NCBI GenBank assembly: GCA_963730165.1
Contig: CAVSQS010000002.1
Coordinates: 372,001-436,000, forward strand
DNA length: 64,000 bases
Direction: 5' to 3'
From: DASSQJ01 sp963730165
GTDB lineage: Bacteria > Actinomycetota > Actinomycetes > Actinomycetales > Dermatophilaceae
Part shown: positions 53,107 through 61,854 of the stretch, piece after piece
Layout: each line of letters opens with the position of its first letter
Numbering within the stretch: position 1 is the first letter of the stretch
Notes under the pieces: generated by a model
What the model was told of the DNA's origin: nothing
Seen by the model: the letters and a program-made list of their open reading frames with translations, nothing else
The model's database searches: none
Translations under genes and position numbers: made by a program

Positions 53107-53844
53107 TCAGACGGTCGTGTAGCCGCCGTCGACGAGGAGCTGGACGCCGGTGACGAAGGAGGCGTCCGCCGAGGCGAGGAACGCGATCGCCGACGCCACC
53201 TCCGAGGCCTGTCCGGCCCGGCGCATCGGCGTCTCGGCCACCAGCCGGTCGGAGATGGCCGCGTCCTGGGCCCGGGTCATCGGTGTCCAGATGAACCCGG
53301 GGTGTACCGAGTTCACCCGGACACCCTGCGGCGCGTAGGTCGCGGCGGCGTTCTTCGTCATCATCGTCACGGCACCCTTGGAGGCCTGGTACGCCGCGAC
53401 CCCGCTGGCGCCGACGATGCCCCACATCGAGGACACGTTGACGATGGCGCCCGCACCGCGCTCGACCATCCCGGGGAGCACGGCCCGCATCCCGTAGAAC
53501 ACACTCGTCTGGTTGAGCCGGACGACCGCGTCCCAGTCCTCGACCGCGATGTCGGTGATCGTCTCGTAGGAGCCGACCGTGCCGGCGTTGTTGACGAGCA
53601 CGTCCACCTCACCCGCCTCCTGGAGGAGGGCGGCCCAGGTGCCTCGGTCGGTGACGTCGCCGAGGACGTGGGTGACGCCCTCGATCGTCTCGGCGGGCTC
53701 GTTGACGTCGAGACCGACGACGACGCCGCCCTCGTCGGCGAGCCGTCGAGCGGTCTCGAGACCGATGCCCTGGGCTGCGCCCGTCACGAGGCACACCGTG
53801 CCCGCGAACCTGCTCGTGCCCATGTCGTCCTCCGCTGCCGCCAT
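53107..53844 (-). CDS. SDR family oxidoreductase
   Basis: 245 residues, classical SDR: T-G-A-A-Q-G-I-G, N-N-A-G, the catalytic Ser in V-S-S-M, and Y-Q-A-S-K (Tyr/Lys). It oxidises an alcohol or reduces a ketone with NAD(P). ATG 53844 has GGGAGG about nine bases upstream. An internal ATG at 53823 has GGAGG six bases upstream and would remove the first seven residues. It starts 18 bases after the preceding gene. Confidence 0.9.
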   Translation of the reverse strand: MAAAEDDMGTSRFAGTVCLVTGAAQGIGLETARRLADEGGVVVGLDVNEPAETIEGVTHVLGDVTDRGTWAALLQEAGEVDVLVNNAGTVGSYETITDIAVEDWDAVVRLNQTSVFYGMRAVLPGMVERGAGAIVNVSSMWGIVGASGVAAYQASKGAVTMMTKNAAATYAPQGVRVNSVHPGFIWTPMTRAQDAAISDRLVAETPMRRAGQASEVASAIAFLASADASFVTGVQLLVDGGYTTV

Positions 53845-53862
53845 CTCGTGGGTCCTCCCTGT

Positions 53863-54732
53863 TCAGCGCTGACGCAGGTACTGCGCCACGGCGCTCTCGT
53901 CGTCGTCCGCGAAGCCCGCCGCGGCCGCCTCCTCGAGCACGGCGAGCGACCGCTCGGCCTGTGGCAACGCGGCCCCGACCCCGTCAGCCAGCTCCAGGGC
54001 GTACCGCAGGTCCTTCGCGGCGAGGGCGAGCCGGAACGCGGCAGGCACCGTCCCCGGGCGCTCGAAGGCGTCGCGGCGCTGCGTCACGAACGGCGACGCG
54101 ATCGCACCGCGCACGAAGACCTCGTATGCGGTCGACCGGTCGATGCCACTGCGCTCGGCGAGGACCAGCGCCTCGCTCAGCGCCCCGTTGAGGCCGTGCA
54201 GGGCGGTGTTGACGGCCAGCTTCATCGCGGCACCCGCGCCCGCCGCACCGAGGTGGATCGGGGTGCCCATCGCCTCGAGCACACCCCTCACCGACTCGAA
54301 CACGGCCGCGCTGCCGCCGACCATGATGGTCAGGCCGGCGCCCGCCGCGGCTGCGGGCTGCCCGGAGACCGGGGCGTCCAGCAGCGACGCGCCCGCCTCG
54401 GCGACGGCCCGGGCCAGCGTGGCAGCGGTCGCGGTCGTGATGGTGCTCATCTCCACCAGGACCGCACCGGGGCGGATCGCCGACAGGCTGCCCTCGGGCC
54501 CGGTGTGCACCTGGGTGACCACCTCGTCGTCGGCCAGCATGGCCAGCACGACCTCGGCGTCGCGGACCGCATCGGCGGGGGTCCCGGCGACCGCCGCGCC
54601 GTGCTCCTCGGCGAACCCGGCGGCCCGCTGCGAGGAGCGGTTCCAGACGGTGACCTCGTGTCCGGCGCGAACGACATTGGCGGCCATCGGCGCACCCATC
54701 CGGCCGATGCCGAGGAACGCGACGGCGGTCAC
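53863..54732 (-). CDS. NAD(P)-dependent 3-hydroxyacid dehydrogenase (HIBADH family)
   Basis: 289 residues. The N-terminal L-G-I-G-R-M-G-A-P-M-A-A-N binds cofactor and V-W-N-R-S gives the second-strand end. D-A-P-V-S-G-Q-P is the substrate loop, and the catalytic Lys is in G-A-A-M-K-L-A-V-N (about 170). The G-Q-P form replaces the usual G-G. Substrates in the family include 3-hydroxyisobutyrate and tartronate semialdehyde, which would suit sugar-acid breakdown. The GTG start at 54732 is chosen because the Rossmann strand begins there. It leads the four-gene operon. Confidence 0.88.
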   Translation of the reverse strand: MTAVAFLGIGRMGAPMAANVVRAGHEVTVWNRSSQRAAGFAEEHGAAVAGTPADAVRDAEVVLAMLADDEVVTQVHTGPEGSLSAIRPGAVLVEMSTITTATAATLARAVAEAGASLLDAPVSGQPAAAAGAGLTIMVGGSAAVFESVRGVLEAMGTPIHLGAAGAGAAMKLAVNTALHGLNGALSEALVLAERSGIDRSTAYEVFVRGAIASPFVTQRRDAFERPGTVPAAFRLALAAKDLRYALELADGVGAALPQAERSLAVLEEAAAAGFADDDESAVAQYLRQR

Positions 54733-54876
54733 CGGTCCACCGCGGCACGCTCGGTCCCGGCCGACCTGCGGATGACGGCGAGTGTCCAGGACACCCGCGT
54801 GGTGATCATCATGGCGCGCGACTGTACACCCTGAGAGCACACCTGGCTATCCCTTCAGGAGCCGCCGGCCGTTCCA

Positions 54877-54897
54877 GTGTTCGATGAATGAGAACAC
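54877..54897. promoter_or_regulatory. inverted repeat upstream of the catabolic operon
   Basis: GTGTTC and GAACAC are exact inverted arms nine bases apart, 145 bases upstream of the first operon gene. The remaining gap (54733-55017, 285 bases) also holds TGTACA near 54821 and the tRNA terminator. The repeat may be a regulator site; no regulator gene lies beside the operon. Confidence 0.35.
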
Positions 54898-54960
54898 CAG
54901 GACTGCCCGGGCACCGGCAGGACCGGGCCCCGGCGGGGCGACGGGCCGGCCCCCGGACGG

Positions 54961-54995
54961 CACGAGGCCCGAACCCTGGGGGTTCGGGCCTCGTG
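54961..54995 (-). terminator. terminator hairpin after tRNA-fMet
   Basis: Sixteen-base arms CACGAGGCCCGAACCC and GGGTTCGGGCCTCGTG are exact around TGG. It lies 22 bases beyond the 3' end of the tRNA gene on the minus strand, a typical place for a tRNA terminator. Confidence 0.7.
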
Positions 54996-55017
54996 GATGT
55001 CGGGAGACATCACGTCG

Positions 55018-55091
55018 TAGCGGGGGCAGGATTTGAACCTGCGACCTCCGGGTTATGAGCCCGGCGAGCTACCGAGCTGCTCCACCCCGCG
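55018..55091 (-). tRNA. initiator tRNA-fMet (CAT)
   Basis: The minus strand folds as a 74-base cloverleaf. The acceptor stem CGCGGGG pairs with CCCCGC, leaving C1-T72 unpaired, a feature of initiators. The anticodon loop is CTCATAA with the CAT anticodon on a stem carrying three consecutive G-C pairs (G-G-G/C-C-C), the second initiator hallmark. The T arm is GCAGG-TTCAAAT-CCTGC. The CCA end is not encoded. Confidence 0.93.
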
Positions 55092-55182
55092 GCGAGTCGA
55101 TACACGGTTCCGGAGAACCGCTCTCGGTATGGCTCGACCTTACGCGAGATCGGGGTGCGGACTCAAATCGGCTCCTCGGGGG

Positions 55183-58100
55183 TCACCCGCTCGCCGTGGC
55201 GGTCGGGGACGGGGACGCGGTGGGTGATGGCTCGACCGCCGAGGCGCCGAGCTGTGCCGCGATCTCGTTCGCCCGCTTCAGCGCCGCCGCGAGCTGGTCC
55301 TGGGCCTCGCCGTAGGCGGTGAAGTCGCCGTTCTTCAGCGCTTCCTGACCGGCCTCGTACGCCTTCTGGATGTCGGCCACGGCCCGCGCGAGCTGGGCCT
55401 CGAGCGGCAGATCCGGGGTCGTCGGCTGGTCAGGTGTCGTCGGCGGCTCCGGCTGCTCGGTCCCGCCGGGCCAGAGCCCGGAGATCGCCTGCTCGAGGGT
55501 GTCGCCCCAGGCCACCTTGCTGCCGTAGAGGGTCACGGTGACCTTGTTCTGCGGGAAGGACCCCGACCCGGTCGACGCCTGCACGTAGATCGGCTGGACG
55601 TAGAACATCTGGCCCTCGAGGGGGAAGGTCAGCAGGTTCCCGTAGGTCAGCTCCTTGCCGGCGCCCGAGTTGTTGGTGATGTACTGCGCGAGGTTGAGCC
55701 GCTCGGCCGGGTTCTGGGACGGCTCGTTGGAGTTCTTGATCTGGTTGATGACCTGGCCGGGGCCCGCCGGCTGCTGGTTGCCGAACTCGAGCAGGCGCAG
55801 GGCGCCGTACTGGTCCGAGGGCCGCCCGGTCACCGCCCCCGCGTCGGCGTTGACCGCGAGCAGGGCGCGGAGGATCTCCCGCCCGGACTCACTGTTGCTC
55901 GCGGGGACGAAGGGGGTCGTGATCGAGAACGACGCACTGTTCTCACCGGGCATCGCGATCGACTGGAAGACGACCGGCTGGTCCTGGGTGGGCTGCGACG
56001 GGTCGCGCGGGACGCGCCACTTGTCGTTGTTCGAGAAGAACGTGCCGGGGTCGGTGACGTGGTACTCGGTGAGCAGGTCGCGCTGGACCTTCAGCAGGTC
56101 CTGCGGGTAGCGGATGTGCGACATCAGCTGGCCGTCGATCTGGGAGATCGGCCGTACCGAGCCGGGGAATGCCTTCTCCCAAGCCTTGAGCAGCGGGTCG
56201 GTCGTGTCCCAGCCGTACAGGCGGATCGTGCCGTCGAAGGCGTCGACGGTGGCCTTGACCGCGTTGCGGACGTAGTTGATCTGGCCGGTTCGCACGTTCA
56301 CGACCGCCGAGCGCTGCGCGACCGAGTCCGCGGTGGCGTCGGCGAGCTCGATGAGCCGGCTGTTCGGGTAGCTCTCGGAGGTGGTGAAGCCGTCCACGAC
56401 CCACTGGATGCGCCCGTCGACGACGGCCGGGTAGACGTTGCCGTCGAGTCGCAACCACGGCGCGACCCGCTCGACCCGCTCCTTGGGGCCGCGGTGGTCG
56501 AGGATGCGCGAGGAGGAGTTGACCGCGTCGGAGAGCAGGAAGTTCGCCTCGTGGTACTTCAGCGCGTAGGCGATCCGCCGGAGGAAGCTGCCCATCGGGA
56601 CGCCGCCGTCGCCGCTGTAGGTGTTCTGGACCGAGACGTCGCCCTCCTCGCCGCCCGGGTAGTCGAACTCGCGCGGGGAGGCACCCTGCGGTGCCCCGAC
56701 GACGGAGTACTCCGGGGAGAGCTCCCCGAAGTAGATCCGGGGCTCGTAGTCACCGAGCGAGGAGCGGCCACCGCCCTCGAAGAAGACCGGGTCGCCCTCG
56801 CTCGTGCGCTGGTTCCCGTAGGCGGCGTAGAAGCCGTAGCCGTGCGTGTAGACGGTGTGGTCGTTCAGCCAGTTCCGCTGGTTGTCGGGAAGCCCGGCGA
56901 GGTTCATCTCGCGGACGGCGACGACGGCGTCGCGGGTCTGTCCGTCGATGGTGTACCGGTCGACGTCGAGGGTGTCCGGGAAGGCGTAGTAGTCGCGCTG
57001 CCCCTCGAGCTGACGGAAGGTCGGGGAGACGACGTTGGGGTCGATGATGCGCACGCCAGGGATGTCGCTGGCGGCGGTGCGCAACGTCGCGGCGTTCGCC
57101 GTCGCCGGCGGCGCCGGGTTCGGGATCCGCTCGACCCGGTCCAGACCGAACGCCGACCGGGTGGCGACGATGTTGCGGTCGAGGTAGGGGGCCTCGAGCG
57201 ACTTCTCGGACGGCTTGACCCGCAGCGACTGGATCAGCGCCGGGTAGATCGTGCCGGCCACGACGGCCGTGACGACGAGCAGGGCCACGCCGGTGATCGG
57301 GAGCCGCCAGCTGCGGCTCCAGATCGCAGCGAGGAAGAAGCCCGCACACATGACCGCGGCGACCGCGAGGATCGCCTTGGTCGGCAGCACGGCCTTGGCG
57401 TCGGTGTACGTGATGCCCGTGAGCAGGCTGCCCCGCTCGGTCGACAGGGAGTACCGGTCGAGCCAGTACGAGGCGGCCCGGGTCAGGGCGATCAGCGCCC
57501 CGAGGATGCCGAGGTGCACGTAGGCGGCACGGGTCGTCGGTCCGCGGCCGGGCAGCTGCAGCCCGCCGTACACGTAGTGGGTGAAGGCGGCGGCGATGAA
57601 GGACAGGACGAGGACGACGGTGACGAAGCTGACGACGAAGTTCAGCCACGGCAGCGTGAAGACGAAGAAGCCGACGTCGAGCCCGAACTGGGGGTCCTTG
57701 GTGCCGAACTCCTCGCGGTTGACCCAGAGCAGCCAGGTCTTCCACGCCCCCATCGAGCCGCTCCCCGCGAGCAGGCCGAGGACGACCGGGACGGCGATCA
57801 CCGCGACCTTGCGCAGGGGGTCGATCGCCTGGCGGTACTGCTCGAGGACCTGCTGGGCCGGCGTCACCGGAACGTAGATCGGCCGGGTCCGGTAGGCGAT
57901 GACGAGGCTGCTCGCCACCGCGCCGCCGGTGAGGAGGGCGGCGACGACGAACAGGACGAGCTTGGTCGTGAGCTCGGTGACGAAGACCCCCCTGTAGCCG
58001 ACCGAGTCGTACCACCAGAGGTCGGTGACCAGGTCGGCACCGATTCCGGCGAGGATGACGATGACGACGAGCACCGCCAACGTGATGCCGAGCGTGCCCC

Positions 58101-58215
58101 GGCGGCGCCGGCCGCCGGCGGGGGCGGGTCGAGCCGCGCCCTCGTCACCCCCCGGCGGCCGCGGGGCACCGCCCGCGGGGCCGTCGGGTCCGTCGAACCA
58201 GTCGGAGCGACTCAC
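55183..58215 (-). CDS. UPF0182 family membrane protein
   Basis: 1010 residues. A Gly/Pro/Arg-rich cytoplasmic start (about 45 residues) precedes seven membrane helices (about 48-330), then a large domain that is presumably extracytoplasmic, and a Thr/Pro/Glu-rich stretch. The C-terminal 20 residues are Ser/Pro/Thr-rich (S-P-T-A-S-P-S-P-T-A-T-A). GTG 58215 has GAGGAGAG upstream. The family (COG1615, Rv3193c type) has no known function. It lies next to the PPA1309 and PDZ-protease genes, as in other actinobacteria. Confidence 0.92.
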   Translation of the reverse strand: MSRSDWFDGPDGPAGGAPRPPGGDEGAARPAPAGGRRRRGTLGITLAVLVVIVILAGIGADLVTDLWWYDSVGYRGVFVTELTTKLVLFVVAALLTGGAVASSLVIAYRTRPIYVPVTPAQQVLEQYRQAIDPLRKVAVIAVPVVLGLLAGSGSMGAWKTWLLWVNREEFGTKDPQFGLDVGFFVFTLPWLNFVVSFVTVVLVLSFIAAAFTHYVYGGLQLPGRGPTTRAAYVHLGILGALIALTRAASYWLDRYSLSTERGSLLTGITYTDAKAVLPTKAILAVAAVMCAGFFLAAIWSRSWRLPITGVALLVVTAVVAGTIYPALIQSLRVKPSEKSLEAPYLDRNIVATRSAFGLDRVERIPNPAPPATANAATLRTAASDIPGVRIIDPNVVSPTFRQLEGQRDYYAFPDTLDVDRYTIDGQTRDAVVAVREMNLAGLPDNQRNWLNDHTVYTHGYGFYAAYGNQRTSEGDPVFFEGGGRSSLGDYEPRIYFGELSPEYSVVGAPQGASPREFDYPGGEEGDVSVQNTYSGDGGVPMGSFLRRIAYALKYHEANFLLSDAVNSSSRILDHRGPKERVERVAPWLRLDGNVYPAVVDGRIQWVVDGFTTSESYPNSRLIELADATADSVAQRSAVVNVRTGQINYVRNAVKATVDAFDGTIRLYGWDTTDPLLKAWEKAFPGSVRPISQIDGQLMSHIRYPQDLLKVQRDLLTEYHVTDPGTFFSNNDKWRVPRDPSQPTQDQPVVFQSIAMPGENSASFSITTPFVPASNSESGREILRALLAVNADAGAVTGRPSDQYGALRLLEFGNQQPAGPGQVINQIKNSNEPSQNPAERLNLAQYITNNSGAGKELTYGNLLTFPLEGQMFYVQPIYVQASTGSGSFPQNKVTVTLYGSKVAWGDTLEQAISGLWPGGTEQPEPPTTPDQPTTPDLPLEAQLARAVADIQKAYEAGQEALKNGDFTAYGEAQDQLAAALKRANEIAAQLGASAVEPSPTASPSPTATASG

Positions 58216-58308
58216 AGCTCTCCTCGTTGCCTGCAGGGGGCTCCCCTGCCGTTGGTGGAGGGTCACCCTACCTACGCTTCCTGCGCGCCGGTGCGGCACC
58301 ATGGTCCG

Positions 58309-58842
58309 GTGAGCCACACCTCCCGCCCGGTGACCGACCCACTGACCCTCGCCGCCCTCGACACCGAACGGCACGTCGCCCGCGACGGGTGGGACCAGCC
58401 GGTCCGGCTGTTCGCCCTCGTCCCCACCGCCGAGCTGCTCGAGCACGAACCCGGGCTGGCCTCCTCGCTGGCGGTTCACGACGCAGCCGCGGGCGCGCTG
58501 AGCGCGGTCGAGCAGGACGACCTCCCGGAGGCGGACGGGCTCGAGGAGATGCTCGGACGGATCGCGTGGCCGGAGCAGGTCAGCGGCTGCGCGCTCGCCG
58601 TCGAGCGGATCGTCGTCCCGCCGGAGGCCGAGTCGGACCTGCCCGAGGACCCCGACGCCGCGCTGGCGGCCGTGGCCGCGCATCCGGGGCGCGAGGACGT
58701 GCGGCTCGTCGTCGCCGTGACCCGGGACGGCGCCTCCAGGTGCCTGCTGCGCCAGCGCTCGCACGACACCGACGACGACGTCGCGCTCGGCGACGACATC
58801 GCGCCCGGCCTGGTCCACGCGCTACGCGCCACCCTCGCCTGA
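58309..58842 (+). CDS. PPA1309 family protein
   Basis: 177 residues, acidic, with the pattern W-D-Q-P-V-R-L-F-A-L-V-P-T (about 28-40) and G-C-A-L-A-V-E-R-I-V-V-P-P. I recognise this as the actinobacterial family named after PPA1309; its function is unknown. It is divergent from UPF0182 across 93 bases and tail-to-tail with the PDZ protease gene. The start GTG 58309 is set by the conserved V-S-H...D-P-L-T-L-A-A-L-D start. Confidence 0.82.
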   Translation: MSHTSRPVTDPLTLAALDTERHVARDGWDQPVRLFALVPTAELLEHEPGLASSLAVHDAAAGALSAVEQDDLPEADGLEEMLGRIAWPEQVSGCALAVERIVVPPEAESDLPEDPDAALAAVAAHPGREDVRLVVAVTRDGASRCLLRQRSHDTDDDVALGDDIAPGLVHALRATLA

Positions 58843-58854
58843 CCCGGGGCGACC

Positions 58855-59964
58855 TCAGCCGCAGCTCGGCAGGTCCGCGGTGCGCCCCGCGGCGATGTCC
58901 TCGACGGCGGAGCGGGCGTCGTCGAAGGTCGAGACGCGCACGACCGTCATCCCGTCGGGCACCCGCCCGACGGTGGCCGGGCACTCCTCGGCGGGCGCGA
59001 GGAACCACCGGGCGCCGGCGTCGTGGGCCCCGACCATCTTCTGGGCGATGCCGCTGATCGGCCCGACCGTGCCGTCGTCCTCGATGGTCCCGGTACCCGC
59101 GATGCGCTTACCGCCGGTGAGCGGGCCCGGGGTCAGCGCGTCGTAGATCGCCAGACTGAACATCAGCCCCGCCGAGGGGCCGCCGACGCTCCCGGTGTTC
59201 AGGGTGACCGTGACCGGCAGGTCGTAGTCGACGCCGAGGAGCACGCCGATGATGCTGTGCCCGTCGTACGCCGCGGTCGTCACGGTCTCGGTGCGCTCGG
59301 CGCCGTCACGCCGCACGACGATCTCGACGTCGGTGCCCGGGGGCAGCGGCTGGACGACGTCGCGCACGTCGTTGCCCGTCGCGATCCTCGTGCCGTCGAC
59401 CGAGACGATCTGGTCGCCCTTCTCGAGGCGGCCGGCCGAGGGGCCGCCCTCGGTGACGCCGGCGACGACGACGGTGGTCGGCACGTCCTCCCCGAGGGCG
59501 CGCAGCGCCGTGGCCGCGGCGACCACCTGCGACTCGTTCATCATCGCGGTGTTCTCGGTCTCGACCTGCTCGGCCGTCGTGTCGGGCGGGAAGTACAGCG
59601 ACTCCGAGACGACGTCGACGTCGGGTGAGAGCCAGCCCGCGAGCACCTCGTAGACGGTGACCTTGCGACCCGGCCCGCCGTCGAAGGCCACGGTGGTGAA
59701 GTCGAGCGCACCGTCCGTGGGGTAGGTGGGCGCGCCCTCGATGCTGAGGACGGGGCGGCCGTCGACGCTCCCGAGGACGTTGGTCGCCGGCCCGGGCGCC
59801 AGCGTGACGTACGGCAGCGGGACGAAGGTGAGCCCGGCGCCGATGATCACGAGCACGAAGACGGTGGTGAGCAGCCGGGTGGCGAGCCGGCCGGAGCGTC
59901 GGTCGGGGCCGTGCTCGTCCGGGACGGAACCGTCCGGCACGACCTGCTCGGACAGGTGGGTCAC
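58855..59964 (-). CDS. PDZ-domain Lon-like (S16) serine protease
   Basis: 369 residues. One N-terminal membrane helix (about 28-48) leads to a PDZ domain (about 150-235, V-T-E-G-G-P-S-A-G-R-L-E-K-G-D) and a Lon-like catalytic domain with the nucleophile in G-G-P-S-A-G-L-M (about 275-282) and a Lys in Q-K-M-V-G-A. It is the YlbL/Rv3194c type, a membrane-anchored protease of unknown target. The GTG start overlaps the moaE stop (GTGA), so both genes are cotranscribed. Confidence 0.9.
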   Translation of the reverse strand: MTHLSEQVVPDGSVPDEHGPDRRSGRLATRLLTTVFVLVIIGAGLTFVPLPYVTLAPGPATNVLGSVDGRPVLSIEGAPTYPTDGALDFTTVAFDGGPGRKVTVYEVLAGWLSPDVDVVSESLYFPPDTTAEQVETENTAMMNESQVVAAATALRALGEDVPTTVVVAGVTEGGPSAGRLEKGDQIVSVDGTRIATGNDVRDVVQPLPPGTDVEIVVRRDGAERTETVTTAAYDGHSIIGVLLGVDYDLPVTVTLNTGSVGGPSAGLMFSLAIYDALTPGPLTGGKRIAGTGTIEDDGTVGPISGIAQKMVGAHDAGARWFLAPAEECPATVGRVPDGMTVVRVSTFDDARSAVEDIAAGRTADLPSCG

Positions 59965-60395
59965 GGCATCCCGACCCATTCGGTGGAGCCGTCGCCCAGG
60001 TGCTGGTGCTTCCAGATCGGGGTCTGTCCCTTGAGGGTGTCGATGAGGTCGCGGGCGGCGGCGAACGCCTGTCCGCGGTGCGGGGCGGCCGCGGCGACGA
60101 CGACGGCGAGGTCGCCGACCTCGAGGGACCCCACCCGGTGGACAGCGGCGACACGCAGCGCCTCGCCACGCGCGAGCACCTCGTGGCACACCCGCTCCAT
60201 CGTCTCCCCCGCGCTCGGGTGGGCGGTGTACTCGAGCGCGGTCACGTTCTCGCCGTGGTCGTGGTCACGGACCAGGCCGACGAAGAGCGCGACACCGCCG
60301 CACCGCGGGTGGCGGACGGCGCCCAGGACCTCGTCGACGGAGAGCGGCACGTCGCGCACGGCGACGAGGGCCACCCCGGGGTGCTCGCTGGCCAT
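59961..60395 (-). CDS. moaE: molybdopterin synthase catalytic subunit
   Basis: 144 residues. G-G-V-A-L-F-V-G-L-V-R-D-H-D-H-G, H-R-V-G-S-L-E-V-G-D and P-I-W-K-H-Q-H-L with the catalytic Lys mark MoaE. It inserts sulphur from MoaD into precursor Z to form molybdopterin. CAGGAG lies before ATG 60395. Its gene overlaps the PDZ protease gene. No moaD or other moa genes are in the window, so the partner must be elsewhere. Confidence 0.93.
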   Translation of the reverse strand: MASEHPGVALVAVRDVPLSVDEVLGAVRHPRCGGVALFVGLVRDHDHGENVTALEYTAHPSAGETMERVCHEVLARGEALRVAAVHRVGSLEVGDLAVVVAAAAPHRGQAFAAARDLIDTLKGQTPIWKHQHLGDGSTEWVGMP

Positions 60396-60489
60396 GGTGC
60401 TCCTGGGACCGGCGGCGGAACGATTCGTGCCGCCGCGTGGTTGGGTTGGACGAGACGACATCCTCTCATCCCGCGCAGGAGCACCGGAC

Positions 60490-61854
60490 GTGAGCGCCCC
60501 CCACGACGACGACGAGACCCCCGACCTCCCCCCGGAGATCGAGCAGATCCTCCGTGGCCTCTCGGGCGGCCACCTCGACCCGCAGGTGGCCGACATGGTG
60601 CGCGGCATGGGCCTGGACCGGATCGACCCGCAGATGCTGCAGATGGTCATGGGCCAGGTGCAGGCGATGTTCTCCGCCCCCGAGAGCGAAGGCCCGGTGA
60701 ACGTCGAGCTGGCCACGGACATCGCGCGGAAGACGGTCGCGGCCGCCGGCGACGCGCTGGTGAGCGAGGCCGACCGCCGGGCGGCCGAGGAGGCCGTTCA
60801 CGTCGCCGGTCTCTGGCTCGACGACGTCACCGACCTTCCCTCGTCACCGCTTCGCGGTGCCGCGTGGAGCCGCGCCGAGTGGGTCGAGGCGACGATGCCC
60901 GTCTGGACCGACCTCGTCGGGCCGCTCGCCGAGGGCGTGACCGCCGCCGTCGGCGACGCGATGGCCCGCCAGCTCGGCGACCTCCCCGAGGGGGCCCTAC
61001 CGCCGGGGATGTCGGGGATGCTCGACCAGGCCGCTCCACTGATGCGTCGGATGCACGGCTCGATGTTCTCGATGCAGCTCGGCCAGGGCATCGGGACCCT
61101 CGCCGGCGAGGTCGTCACCGGCTGCGAGGTCGCCCTCCCCCTCGTGCCCGGGCCCACGGTCGCCCTCCTCCCGCGCTCCCTCGCCGAGCTCGCCCGAGGC
61201 CTCGAGGTCGACGAGCCGCAGGCGCGCCTCTACCTCGCGGTCCGGGAGGTCGCCCGGGTCCGGCTGTTCGCCGCCGTGTCGTGGCTCGGCCCGGCCGTCC
61301 TCGCGGCCGTCCGCGACTACGCGAGTGGTATCAGCATCGACACCGAGGCCATCGAGGAGGCCGCCCGCTCGATCGACCCGAGCGACCCGCAGGCGGTGCA
61401 GGAGGCGCTCCAGGGGAAGGTGTTCGCACCCCAGCACTCCCCCGCCCAGCAGGCGGCCCTCGCCCGGCTCGAGACCCTCCTCGCCCTCGTCGAGGGATGG
61501 GTCGACGTCGTCACCGAGAGGGCGGCGGGGCGCCACCTGCCGGCCGCGTCGGCGCTCGGCGAGTCGGTGCGGCGGCGGCGGGCCGGCGGCGGGCCGGCCG
61601 AGAAGACCTTCCACGCCCTCGTCGGCCTCGAGCTGCGTCCGCGCCGGCTGCGCGATGCGGCCAACCTCTTCCGGGCCCTCGAGGACTCCGGCGGCCCGGC
61701 CGCGCGCGACGCCGCGTGGCGCCATCCCGACCTCGCGCCCGGGGCGGCCGACCTCGACGACCCCCTCGGCTACGTCGAGCGCTCGGCCCGACCCCAGGGT
61801 GACGACCTCGATGACGAGCTCGACGCCCTCCTCCGGGGCGAGGAGGAGGGGTGA
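60490..61854 (+). CDS. DUF2342 (zincin-like) family protein with eroded motif
   Basis: 454 residues. The N-terminal P-P-E-I-E-Q-I-L-R-G-L-S-G-G and central A-G-E-V-V-T-G-C-E-V-A-L-P-L and the C-terminal domain (T-F-H-A-L-V-G-L-E-L-R-P-R-R-L-R-D-A) match the actinobacterial DUF2342 zinc-dependent metalloprotease-like family. From memory, relatives carry His residues in R-E-x-A-H-x-R-L-F-A-H; here it reads R-E-V-A-R-V-R-L-F-A-A, so both His are lost and hydrolysis is doubtful. GTG 60490 has AGGAG about ten bases upstream. It overlaps the Nudix gene by four bases (GTGA). Confidence 0.8.
   Translation: MSAPHDDDETPDLPPEIEQILRGLSGGHLDPQVADMVRGMGLDRIDPQMLQMVMGQVQAMFSAPESEGPVNVELATDIARKTVAAAGDALVSEADRRAAEEAVHVAGLWLDDVTDLPSSPLRGAAWSRAEWVEATMPVWTDLVGPLAEGVTAAVGDAMARQLGDLPEGALPPGMSGMLDQAAPLMRRMHGSMFSMQLGQGIGTLAGEVVTGCEVALPLVPGPTVALLPRSLAELARGLEVDEPQARLYLAVREVARVRLFAAVSWLGPAVLAAVRDYASGISIDTEAIEEAARSIDPSDPQAVQEALQGKVFAPQHSPAQQAALARLETLLALVEGWVDVVTERAAGRHLPAASALGESVRRRRAGGGPAEKTFHALVGLELRPRRLRDAANLFRALEDSGGPAARDAAWRHPDLAPGAADLDDPLGYVERSARPQGDDLDDELDALLRGEEEG

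Noticed and set aside
55018..55091. tRNA gene as an attachment site for a mobile element
   Set aside because: No integrase, no direct repeat of the tRNA 3' end and no change in composition were seen nearby.
56059..58308. Long plus-strand frame upstream of the PPA1309 gene
   Set aside because: It is antisense to UPF0182; only the part from GTG 58309 matches a known family.
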